Below, piece by piece: positions 42,811 to 50,744 of a stretch of 64,000 bases of DNA. Both the position numbers and the translations under genes were made by a program. Location of the stretch: assembly GCA_048499805.1 (NCBI GenBank), contig JASNZF010000007.1:62001-126000 (forward strand). The letters run 5' to 3'. The stretch comes from JAWXBA01 sp048499805. GTDB taxonomy: Bacteria; Gemmatimonadota; Gemmatimonadetes; Gemmatimonadales; GWC2-71-9. The first letter of the stretch is position 1. Every line of letters starts with the position of its first letter. A model generated the notes under the pieces. The model saw only the letters and a list, made by a program, of their open reading frames with translations, was not told the origin of the DNA and searched no databases.

Positions 42811-44208
42811 ATGTGCGGCATCATCGGGGTCTCCGCCATCCCAGACGCAGCCCGGCTCACCTACCTCGGGCTGTATGCCCTGCAGCACCGGGGCCAGGAG
42901 AGCGCGGGGATCGTCGCCCTCGACACCGATGGCGTGCCGCGGATCCACCGGGGAATGGGGCTGATCGCCGAGCACATTGACGACGCGGTCCTGCGCACCC
43001 TGCCCGGGGACGTCGCCATCGGGCACACCCGCTACGCTACCGCCGGCAGCACCGTGCTGGCCAATGCCCAGCCCTGCCTGGTCAACTTCCGGGGCGGGCC
43101 GCTGACCCTGGCCCACAACGGCAACCTGACCAACGCCGTCGCCCTCAAGCGCGAGCTGGTCGAGGCCGGCGCCATCTTCAGTTCCTCCAGCGACTCGGAG
43201 GTGATCGTCCACCTGATCGCGCGGTCACCGGCCGACAGTCCGGAAGACCAGATCCGCGACGCCCTGACCCAGGTCGAGGGTGCCTACAGCCTCGTGATGA
43301 CGGTCGGGCGTGACCTCTACGCCATCGTCGACCCCCGCGGCTTCCGGCCGCTGGTGCTCGGCCAGCTCGGCGAGGGGATGATCGTGGCCTCGGAGACCTG
43401 TGCCCTCGATCTCGTGGGCGCGGTGAAGGTGCGGGAACTCCAGCCGGGCGAGTTCATCCGGATCCGGGACGGGGTGGTGGAGTCGCTCCGGACCCTCCAG
43501 CCTGCCCCCGCAGCCACCCGATGCGTCTTCGAACTGGTCTACTTCGCCCGGCCGGACAGCACCGTCTTCCACCGTTCGGTGGATGCGGTCCGCCGGGAAC
43601 TCGGCCGCCAGCTGGCCGCCGAGCACCCGGTCCCCAACGGGGAGGTGGTCTTCAGCGTCCCGGACAGCGCCAACGCCATGGCCCTCGGCTTCAGCGAGGC
43701 CTCCGGGATCAAGCTCGAGCACGGCCTGATCCGGAACCACTACGTGGGCCGCACCTTCATCAACCCCACCCAGGCGCTCCGGGTGGCCAAGGTCCGGATC
43801 AAGTTCAATCCGGTCCGCGAGGTCATCGAGGGGCGTTCGGTCGTCGTCGTGGATGACTCCCTGGTGCGCGGGACGACCAGCAAGGGGTTGGTGGCGATGA
43901 TTCGGGGGGCCGGGGCCCGCGAGGTGCACTTCCGGTTCGCCTCGCCACCGATCACCGGCCCCTGCCATTACGGGATCGACACTCCCACCCGCGAGGAACT
44001 GATCGCCGCCACGCACTCGATCGAGGAGATTCGCGAGTACCTGGGCGTGGACTCGCTCGGCTACATCTCGCTCGACGGGATGCTGCGGGCCGCGGGCGGG
44101 CGCGAGGGGTTCTGCCACGCCTGCTTCTCCGGCGACTACCCCATCGCCGTCGGCGACGACCAACCGGCCGCCCGCCACCTGGACCCCGTCACCGTGAGCC
44201 ACCCATGA
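42811..44208 (+). CDS. purF: Amidophosphoribosyltransferase
   Basis: 465 residues. It begins MCGIIGV with no long propeptide, so Cys2 becomes the N-terminal nucleophile after Met removal or short processing. The PRPP loop VVVVDDSLVRGTTS is clear. Cysteines in RCVFELVYF, GPCHYGID and CHACF match the four ligands of the [4Fe-4S] cluster in the Bacillus-type enzyme. It catalyses the first committed step of purine synthesis. The gene starts 4 nt after purL. Confidence 0.97.
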   Translation: MCGIIGVSAIPDAARLTYLGLYALQHRGQESAGIVALDTDGVPRIHRGMGLIAEHIDDAVLRTLPGDVAIGHTRYATAGSTVLANAQPCLVNFRGGPLTLAHNGNLTNAVALKRELVEAGAIFSSSSDSEVIVHLIARSPADSPEDQIRDALTQVEGAYSLVMTVGRDLYAIVDPRGFRPLVLGQLGEGMIVASETCALDLVGAVKVRELQPGEFIRIRDGVVESLRTLQPAPAATRCVFELVYFARPDSTVFHRSVDAVRRELGRQLAAEHPVPNGEVVFSVPDSANAMALGFSEASGIKLEHGLIRNHYVGRTFINPTQALRVAKVRIKFNPVREVIEGRSVVVVDDSLVRGTTSKGLVAMIRGAGAREVHFRFASPPITGPCHYGIDTPTREELIAATHSIEEIREYLGVDSLGYISLDGMLRAAGGREGFCHACFSGDYPIAVGDDQPAARHLDPVTVSHP

Positions 44209-46862
44209 CCGATGGCCGCCTGGTCTTCAGCTTCGGGCAGGGCCGGGCCGAGGGCACCTCGGCCATGAAGGAGATCCTCGGCGGCAAGGGTGCCGGCCTG
44301 GCCGAGATGACCAACATCGGCATCCCCGTCCCCCCCGGCTTCACCATCTCCGCCTCCCTCTGCGCCAGCTGGCTCGAGACCCGCACCCTGCACCCGCGGC
44401 TCCGGAGCCAGGTCGACGTGGCGCTCCAGCGGGTGGAGTCGATCACCGGGCGCGTCTTTGGCGATCCGCAGCGCCCGCTGCTGGTCTCGGTGCGGTCCGG
44501 CTCCGCCGTCTCCATGCCCGGGATGATGGAGACCATCCTCAACCTTGGGCTCAACGACACCACGGTCGAGGCCCTGGGCCGCGAGAGCGGCAACGCCGTC
44601 TTCGCCTGCGACACCTACCGGCGCTTCGTGCAGATGTACGGCAGCGTCGTGCACGAGGTGCCCAAGGCCGCCTTCGAGGAGCGACTCGCCGCCGCCCGTG
44701 CCGCCCGGGGCGTGGCCCGGGACATCGACCTGCCCGCGGAGGACCTGCTAGCGCTGGCCCACGCCTACAAGGCGCTCATCGCCGAGCAATCGGGGCAGCC
44801 CTTCCCCGAGGACCCGCGCGACCAGCTGTGGGGGGCCATCGAGGCGGTCTTCGAGAGCTGGAACACCCGGCGGGCCCAGGACTACCGCAAGCTGCACGAC
44901 ATCCCCGAAACCCTCGGCACCGCAGTCAACATCATGGCGATGGTGTTCGGGAACATGGGCGAGGACTCGGGAACCGGGGTGGCGTTCACCCGGGACCCCT
45001 CCACCGGCGAGCGGGTGCTGTACGGCGAGTTCCTCCTCAACGCCCAGGGCGAGGACGTTGTCAGCGGCACCCGGACCCCACTCCCGATTGCCCAGCTGCG
45101 ATCGGCGATGCCCGCGGCGTGCACCGAACTGGAGCGAGTGGCGCAGACCCTGGAGCGGCACTTCCGCGACGTCCAGGACCTCGAGTTCACGATCGAGCGG
45201 GGCACCCTCTACCTGCTGCAGACCCGGCGCGGCCAGCGCACCGGACACGCCGCGGTCCGCATCGCCTGCGAAATGGTCGAGGAGGGGCTGATCTCGCCCG
45301 AGGAGGCGGTGGCCCGCATCCCCCCCAAGGACCTCGAGCAGCTGCTGCACCCCACCATCGACCCGAAGGAGACCCTCGAGCTCCTCGCCACCGGCCTGCC
45401 CGCCTCCCCCGGTGCCGCCTCCGGCATGGCGGTGTTCGATGCGGACACCGCCGAGGCCCGCGGCCGCCAGGGCGAGGCGGTGATCCTGGTGCGGCGCGAG
45501 ACCAGCCCCGAGGACTTCCATGGCATGGTGCGCGCCAAGGCGATCCTGACCGCACGCGGCGGGATGACCTCCCACGCCGCGGTCGTCGCGCGGGGGATGG
45601 GCATCCCCTGCGTTGCCGGAGCCCACGACCTGGAGATCGACGAAGCCGCCGGCCGATTCACCGTCGGCAAGCGGGTGATCCATGCCGGCGACTGGATCAC
45701 CGTCGACGGGGCAACCGGCAAGGTCCTTCTCGGACAGGCCAAGCTGATTCCCGCCGAGGTGACGGACAACTTCGCCAAGCTGCTGGGGTGGGCGGACAAG
45801 ACCCGCCACCTCCGGGTCCGGGTCAACGCCGACACCCCCGCGGACGCCCACCGCGGCCGCGACTTCGGCGCGGAGGGGATCGGGCTCTGCCGGACCGAGC
45901 ACATGTTCTTCCAGGGCGACAGGATCCATGCCATGCGCGAGATGATCCTCGCCCAAGATCCCGCTGGTCGCCAGCGCGCGCTCGCCAAGCTGCTGCCGAT
46001 GCAGCGGGCCGACTTCGAGGGGATCTTCCGCGCCATGGAGGGCTATCCCGTCACGATCCGCCTGCTCGACCCGCCCCTCCATGAATTTCTCCCCAAGGGC
46101 GCCGAGGAGATCGCGGTGGTGGCCCGGGAGATGGGGCGCGAACCGGAGGAGGTGGCGCGCATCGTCGCCGACCTGTCGGAGATCAACCCGATGCTTGGCC
46201 TTCGGGGATGCCGGCTGGGGATCATCTACCCCGAGGTGACCGCCATGCAGGTGCGGGCCATCTTCGAGGCCGCCTGTGCCGTGGCCGCCCGGAAGGGCCG
46301 CGTGATGCCCGAGGTGATGATCCCGCTGGTCGCCCACGTGGTCGAGTTCCGGCGCCAGGCACTGGTGGTGCGCCAGGTCGCCGAGGAGGTCTTCCGCGAA
46401 CGGCAGATCACCGTCCCCTACCTCCTCGGGACCATGATCGAGTTGCCGCGCGCGGCGCTCACCGCCGATGAGATTGCCCGCGAGGCGCAGTTCATTTCCT
46501 TCGGCACCAACGACCTGACCCAGACCACCTGGGGCCTCTCTCGCGACGATGCCGGCCGTTTCCTGCCCGAGTACCTCGAGCGCGGGATCATCGAGAACGA
46601 TCCGTTCATGGTGCTCGATGAGGGGGGCGTCGGGAAGCTCGTCGCCATGGCCGTCGAACTGGGCCGGGGTACCCGCCCCGACCTGAAGATTGGGATCTGC
46701 GGCGAGCACGGCGGCGAGCCCCGGGCCATCGCCTTCTGCGAGGCCCAGAAGATGAACTACGTTTCCTGCTCGCCGTTCCGGGTGCCGATCGCCCGGCTCG
46801 CCGCGGGCCAGGCCGCCTTGGCGGAACGCGGAACCATGGACCGGACGAGGGCCACCGTATGA
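44205..46862 (+). CDS. ppdK: Pyruvate, phosphate dikinase
   Basis: 885 residues. The N-terminal ATP-grasp domain shows GGKGAGLAEM and SVRSGSAVSMPGMM. The central phosphohistidine domain has GGMTSHAAVVARGMG with the catalytic His. The C-terminal PEP/pyruvate TIM barrel has GLCRTEHMFF and ISFGTNDLTQTT. It interconverts pyruvate + ATP + Pi with PEP + AMP + PPi. Its place between purF and purE, with ATGA overlaps at both ends, is unusual; a link through AMP and pyrophosphate is possible but speculative. Confidence 0.97.
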   Translation: MTDGRLVFSFGQGRAEGTSAMKEILGGKGAGLAEMTNIGIPVPPGFTISASLCASWLETRTLHPRLRSQVDVALQRVESITGRVFGDPQRPLLVSVRSGSAVSMPGMMETILNLGLNDTTVEALGRESGNAVFACDTYRRFVQMYGSVVHEVPKAAFEERLAAARAARGVARDIDLPAEDLLALAHAYKALIAEQSGQPFPEDPRDQLWGAIEAVFESWNTRRAQDYRKLHDIPETLGTAVNIMAMVFGNMGEDSGTGVAFTRDPSTGERVLYGEFLLNAQGEDVVSGTRTPLPIAQLRSAMPAACTELERVAQTLERHFRDVQDLEFTIERGTLYLLQTRRGQRTGHAAVRIACEMVEEGLISPEEAVARIPPKDLEQLLHPTIDPKETLELLATGLPASPGAASGMAVFDADTAEARGRQGEAVILVRRETSPEDFHGMVRAKAILTARGGMTSHAAVVARGMGIPCVAGAHDLEIDEAAGRFTVGKRVIHAGDWITVDGATGKVLLGQAKLIPAEVTDNFAKLLGWADKTRHLRVRVNADTPADAHRGRDFGAEGIGLCRTEHMFFQGDRIHAMREMILAQDPAGRQRALAKLLPMQRADFEGIFRAMEGYPVTIRLLDPPLHEFLPKGAEEIAVVAREMGREPEEVARIVADLSEINPMLGLRGCRLGIIYPEVTAMQVRAIFEAACAVAARKGRVMPEVMIPLVAHVVEFRRQALVVRQVAEEVFRERQITVPYLLGTMIELPRAALTADEIAREAQFISFGTNDLTQTTWGLSRDDAGRFLPEYLERGIIENDPFMVLDEGGVGKLVAMAVELGRGTRPDLKIGICGEHGGEPRAIAFCEAQKMNYVSCSPFRVPIARLAAGQAALAERGTMDRTRATV

Positions 46863-47356
46863 GCCATCCGCTGGTGGGTGTGGTCATGGGCAGCACCTCC
46901 GACTGGGAGGTCATGCGGCATGCCGTCGCGCGGCTCGAGCAGTTCCAGGTGCCCCATGAGGCCCGGGTGGTCTCCGCCCACCGCACTCCCGACCTGCTGA
47001 ATGCGTACGCCGCTGGGGCCGAGGGGCGCGGACTCAGGTGCATCATCGCCGGCGCGGGCGGCGCGGCCCACCTGCCGGGGATGCTCGCGGCGCAGACCAC
47101 CGTGCCCGTCCTCGGGGTTCCGGTGCCGTCCCGCCACCTCAAGGGGATGGACTCGCTGCTCAGCATCGTCCAGATGCCCGCCGGCGTCCCCGTGGCCACC
47201 TTTGCCATCGGTGAGGCCGGCGCGCACAACGCCGGGCTGTTCGCCGTGGCGCTCCTGGCCGGGAGCGACCCCGCCCTGGCATCCGCTCTCGCCGCCTTCC
47301 GCGCGGAACAGGAAGCCACGGTGCTCGGCTCGGTCCTCCCGCCTCCCGCGCCATGA
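46859..47356 (+). CDS. purE: N5-CAIR mutase
   Basis: 165 residues. Class I PurE motifs: VVMGSTSDWEVM, VVSAHRTPD, AGAGGAAHLPGM and LKGMDSLLSIVQMP. It converts N5-CAIR to CAIR with its partner PurK, whose gene starts within its stop region. Confidence 0.97.
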   Translation: MSHPLVGVVMGSTSDWEVMRHAVARLEQFQVPHEARVVSAHRTPDLLNAYAAGAEGRGLRCIIAGAGGAAHLPGMLAAQTTVPVLGVPVPSRHLKGMDSLLSIVQMPAGVPVATFAIGEAGAHNAGLFAVALLAGSDPALASALAAFRAEQEATVLGSVLPPPAP

Positions 47357-48492
47357 TCCTCCCCGGGGCGACCATCGGCCTCCTGGGGGGAGGCCAGCTC
47401 GGCAGGATGTTCACCGCTCGGGCCCGGACCATGGGCTACCGGGTCTGGGTCCTCGACCCCGATCCCCTGAGCCCCGCCGGTCACTTGGCCGACCGACACC
47501 TGCACGCTCCCTACGACGATCCCGCCGCGCTCGAGGCCCTTGCAACCGGCTGCGCCGTCATCACCACCGAGTTCGAGAACGTGCCCGCCGAGACCCTGCG
47601 TGAGCTGGCCAGTCGCTGCCCGGTGTATCCGCCCGCCCACGCCGTCGCCATCGCGCAGGACCGGATCCTCGAGAAGCAGTTCCTCCGGGCACAGGGGTTT
47701 CCCACCACCCACTATGCCCCGGTGCTGACGGCGGCGGACATCCTTCCCGCCTGGGAGGCGACCGGCGGTCCGGCACTGCTCAAGACCAGTCGGCTCGGCT
47801 ACGATGGCAAGGGACAGGCGCCGGTGCAGTCACCGGGAGAGGCGGCGGCGGCCTTTGAGCGGTTCGGGGCAGTGCCGTGCGTCCTCGAGCGGCGGCTGGA
47901 GCTGGAATCCGAGCTGTCGGTGGTGCTGGCCCGCGGGGAACATGGCAACCTGATGGCCTTCCCGACCGGTGAGAACCGCCACGTCGAGGGGATCCTGGAG
48001 ACCACCATGGTGCCGGCCGGGATCGGTCCGGCACTGGCGGCCGAGGCCCAGCGGCTCGCGGGGGATCTGGCCGCGGCGCTGGAGTACGTCGGGGTGCTTG
48101 GCGTGGAGTTGTTCGTGGCCAATGGGGGACGGCTCTACGTCAACGAGATCGCCCCGAGACCCCACAACAGCGGACACTTCACCCAGGATGCCTGTGTCAC
48201 CTGCCAGTTCGAGCAGCAGCTCCGGGCCATCTGCGGCCTGCCGCTCGGCAGCCCGGAGCTGCTCTCACCGGTGGCGATGATCAACCTGCTGGGCGAGTTG
48301 TGGGCCGAGGGCGAGCCGCGCTGGGACCATCTCCTGCGCGACCCGGGCGCCAAGCTGCACCTCTATGGGAAGCAGGAACCCCGACCCGGCCGCAAGATGG
48401 GACACGTGAACATTCTGGCGCCCTCGGCCGAGCGCGCCCGCGAACGCGCCTGGGATGCGCGCCGGGTCCTGACCGAGCCCAAGGGCCGCTGA
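47353..48492 (+). CDS. purK: N5-CAIR synthetase
   Basis: 379 residues with ATP-grasp fold: IGLLGGGQLGRM, TTEFENVP, TSRLGYDGKGQ and NEIAPRPHNSGHFT. It makes N5-CAIR from AIR, bicarbonate and ATP. It is the last gene of the truA-purK operon. Its TGA is embedded in a perfect 18-bp palindrome shared with the stop of the convergent TPR gene. Confidence 0.97.
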   Translation: MILPGATIGLLGGGQLGRMFTARARTMGYRVWVLDPDPLSPAGHLADRHLHAPYDDPAALEALATGCAVITTEFENVPAETLRELASRCPVYPPAHAVAIAQDRILEKQFLRAQGFPTTHYAPVLTAADILPAWEATGGPALLKTSRLGYDGKGQAPVQSPGEAAAAFERFGAVPCVLERRLELESELSVVLARGEHGNLMAFPTGENRHVEGILETTMVPAGIGPALAAEAQRLAGDLAAALEYVGVLGVELFVANGGRLYVNEIAPRPHNSGHFTQDACVTCQFEQQLRAICGLPLGSPELLSPVAMINLLGELWAEGEPRWDHLLRDPGAKLHLYGKQEPRPGRKMGHVNILAPSAERARERAWDARRVLTEPKGR

Positions 48493-48503
48493 GCGCTCAG
48501 CGG
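48486..48503. terminator. Perfect 18-bp palindrome across facing stop codons
   Basis: CCGCTGAGCGCTCAGCGG is exactly self-complementary. The purK TGA (48490-48492) and the TPR-gene TGA (complement 48499-48497) are placed symmetrically in the two halves. No T-tract follows on either strand; it may act as a compact bidirectional terminator or RNA 3'-end stabiliser. Confidence 0.5.
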
Positions 48504-50071
48504 TCCTGGCGTCGCGGCGGGGGGCCGCCCGCCGCGAGCCGGAAGAGAGTTCGCCATTCCGGATCGGCCCCGGCAGCCTGGGCCTCCCACTGCTCGACCG
48601 CCCGCCGCGCCACCGCCGCCTGCCCCGCAGCGCGGGCACTCCGCGCCAGCCCCAGCAACGACAGCGCCCGGCCCGGTGCCAGTTCCAGGGCACCCTGGAA
48701 CGCCCTCACGGCGCCGGCCGGGTTCGAGGCAGCCAAAAGCTGGCCCAGGAACTCGTGACTTGGCTGGGTCACGTTCGGCGGGCCGAACTCCATCGGGAGC
48801 CGCTCCTGGATGCCGGCCGCGCGCCGCAGGGTGGCGATCGCCTCGGTGCGCCGGCCACCCGCCAGCTGGCGATAGGCAGCCAGTTCCAGGAGCTGGACCT
48901 CGAGCGGGCTGAGGAACGGATCCTCCGGCGCCTCGGCGTGCAGCGCATCACGCAGCCTGGCCATGGCGCCACGGGCCGAGTCCAGCCCGGCCACATGCTG
49001 CACCTGGAACGCGGCGAGGCCCCTGAAGTAGAGCTCGGGGGCCTGGGCCTCGGCTGGCAGGCCCTCGACATCGATCACCCAGAGCGCCGGCCCGTCGCCC
49101 CATCGGTCGGTGGTCAGGACGTGGGCCAGCCGCATCCAGGCCAGGCCCCCCTCACGCCGGAGCCGCTGGCTTTCCATGTTGACCCGCATCTCGTCGAGGA
49201 AGGCCTCCGCCTCGGCGATTCGCCCCTGCTGCAGCAGGCCGTAGTGCAGCCAGCTGGTGTAGTGCCCCGGGACCCGGGCTGTCAGGTCCATGGCGACGGT
49301 GTTCTGCGACACAACCTCCTCCCACATGCCGAGGGCGAGGAAGATGTGCGTTGTCATGTGCTGGGCATGTGCCGCGTCGGGTGCAATCGTTCGGTAGGCG
49401 CGGGCAGCGGGCAGGCCCAGGTTGGCATGGTCCGGATCGTCCCAGGCGTGGATCAGGTAGTGCGCGGCGCCAGGGTGCTCGGGATTGGCGGCGAAGACCA
49501 TGTCGGCCCACGCCGCGGCCCGCCGGTAGGTTGCGGTGTCGCGCACCCCCTGGCTCAGCCCGATCAGGGCCAGTGCATAGAACGCCTTCGCCTCCAGGTC
49601 GTCAGGGTGCTGGCGGACCAGGCGCTCCATGGCGGCAGCGTAGAGCGTGTCCCGCTGGGCCTTGCTCCCATCCCCGTACAGCACCTCCGCCGCCTCGAGA
49701 TACATCTGCTCCCGATGGGTCGGGGCCCGCTCGCGCCGGGCCGCCGGGGTGGGCGCCAGCCGCGCGAGCACCGCCCGTGCCGCTGGCAGGTCCTGCTCGT
49801 TCCAGACCGGATGGGTGTGGGTCATCGCCTCGCCCCAGTAGGCCAGGGCGAACCCGGGATCGAGTCGCTGGGACCGCTGGAACGCTGCGGCGGCCCGCGG
49901 GTACTCGAAGCTGTGCATCCAGAGGACGCCGGTCACGAACTCGCGGTGCGCCTCGGGCGTGGCGCTGGCAGGGAAGTCGATCCGGCCCAGTTGCGGGGCC
50001 CCGCCCTGCGCGAGGGCGGCGGGGCACCAGAGCGTGGCGAGCAGGCCCAACAACGGGAGGGAACGGGTCAT
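48497..50071 (-). CDS. Exported TPR-repeat protein
   Basis: 524 residues from the ATG at 50071; a longer in-frame reading to 50260 is rejected because the signal peptide (MTRSLPLLGLLATLWCPAALAQ) begins here. Repeats include FEYPRAAAAFQRSQRLDPGFALAYWGEAMTH shortened as FQRSQRLDPGFALAYWGEA, and several later TPR units, with ALELAPGRALSLLGLARSAR near the C-terminus. The HxHPVW and HYLIHAWDDP motifs are typical of a TPR protein family common in environmental bacteria, of unknown function. It is predicted periplasmic, monocistronic and convergent with purK. Confidence 0.78.
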   Translation of the reverse strand: MTRSLPLLGLLATLWCPAALAQGGAPQLGRIDFPASATPEAHREFVTGVLWMHSFEYPRAAAAFQRSQRLDPGFALAYWGEAMTHTHPVWNEQDLPAARAVLARLAPTPAARRERAPTHREQMYLEAAEVLYGDGSKAQRDTLYAAAMERLVRQHPDDLEAKAFYALALIGLSQGVRDTATYRRAAAWADMVFAANPEHPGAAHYLIHAWDDPDHANLGLPAARAYRTIAPDAAHAQHMTTHIFLALGMWEEVVSQNTVAMDLTARVPGHYTSWLHYGLLQQGRIAEAEAFLDEMRVNMESQRLRREGGLAWMRLAHVLTTDRWGDGPALWVIDVEGLPAEAQAPELYFRGLAAFQVQHVAGLDSARGAMARLRDALHAEAPEDPFLSPLEVQLLELAAYRQLAGGRRTEAIATLRRAAGIQERLPMEFGPPNVTQPSHEFLGQLLAASNPAGAVRAFQGALELAPGRALSLLGLARSARAAGQAAVARRAVEQWEAQAAGADPEWRTLFRLAAGGPPPRRQDR

Positions 50072-50245
50072 GACCGGATCCGTGGCGCAGGAGCTCGATA
50101 TGATCGGGAACGATGCGATGGGAAGGCACCTGGGCACGCAGGAGGACCGCGAAGGACACGAGGGTGGAACGGGGTACACCCCACTCCACCCCCGTCGGTC
50201 AGGTTCCGGCCGCCCCGGCTCGTGGCGCTTCCGCCATCGATGGGA
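50072..50245. other. Intergenic region between the TPR gene and ssrA
   Basis: No gene recognised. It contains a short hairpin TGGCG-GAAG-CGCCA on the minus strand (about 50223-50236) downstream of ssrA; without a T-tract it is a weak terminator candidate. Confidence 0.4.
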
Positions 50246-50266
50246 CTTCTCGCTTCTCACTTCTCA
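50246..50266. repeat. Three heptamers CTTCTC(A/G) next to ssrA 3' end
   Basis: CTTCTCG, CTTCTCA, CTTCTCA in tandem, 7 nt from the mature 3' end of ssrA. One of three places in the window with 7-nt periodicity. Confidence 0.6.
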
Positions 50267-50272
50267 CTGCGA

Positions 50273-50633
50273 TGGAGGCGCAGGGAATCGAACCCTGGTC
50301 CGAATCAGCTTCCACTACGATGTCTACGTGCGTAGACCGGTATTCCTGCCCTCGCCTCGATCCGGTCACCGACCATCCTGACCGAGACTGACCTCCCTTG
50401 AATCTCGCCCGTCGCGCGGGAGGACCACGCCGGACCAGCCCGAATTTGCGATCCGATGCCGCCGCCTCAGGCGAGCTGCAAACATCGGAGGTGCGTAAGC
50501 GAGCTTAGCTCAGCTTAGGCAGCCAGTGCCAGTTGAGAGTTGGCAAATGACTCTTTCCACGGGGATTAGCCAGGACCATGGACCTGGGCACGCGATCGCA
50601 GTTTCTACCAACCCGTCGAAGCCAGTCGCCCCC
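50273..50633 (-). ncRNA. ssrA: Transfer-messenger RNA
   Basis: About 361 nt. The 5' end GGGGGCG (50633-50627) pairs with CGCCTCC (50280-50274) as a 7-bp acceptor stem with one G-U, and the discriminator is A at 50273. The T-arm CAGGG-TTCGATT-CCCTG and the conserved D-loop motif TTCGACGGG are present. The tag frame ends GCACTGGCTGCCTAA, giving a peptide tail ALAA; the most likely encoded tag is ANSQLALAA from GCC at 50544 to TAA at 50517-50515, although the resume codon is uncertain. CCA is not encoded. It rescues stalled ribosomes with SmpB. Confidence 0.93.
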
Positions 50634-50645
50634 GGGTGTCCCTGA

Positions 50646-50651
50646 AAGATA
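50646..50651 (-). promoter_or_regulatory. Predicted -10 box of ssrA
   Basis: TATCTT in the context GATTATCTTT, ending 12 nt before the mature 5' end. A start about 6 nt downstream would leave a short leader for RNase P. The same GATTATCTTT string precedes hisS. Confidence 0.45.
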
Positions 50652-50659
50652 ATCGCATC

Positions 50660-50720
50660 GGCTGGGGAATGGGGACGCAAGGGCTGGGGATTGGGGCCGG
50701 GGGGGCTGGCCGGGGTGCAT
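50660..50720. repeat. G-rich 7-nt periodic repeat upstream of ssrA
   Basis: Degenerate heptads of the form GGGCTGG / GGAATGG / GGATTGG, interrupted by GACGCAA. Composition allows G-quadruplex formation. Similar to the block at 61137-61192. Confidence 0.55.
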
Positions 50721-50744
50721 TGCCGGGGGGACGGCCCGGACCGG

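Noticed and set aside
50273..50350. Stand-alone tRNA gene
   Set aside because: The T-arm and acceptor sequence looked like a tRNA 3' half, but its pairing partner is 350 nt away with a TTCGACGGG motif and an ALAA-coding frame, so it is tmRNA.
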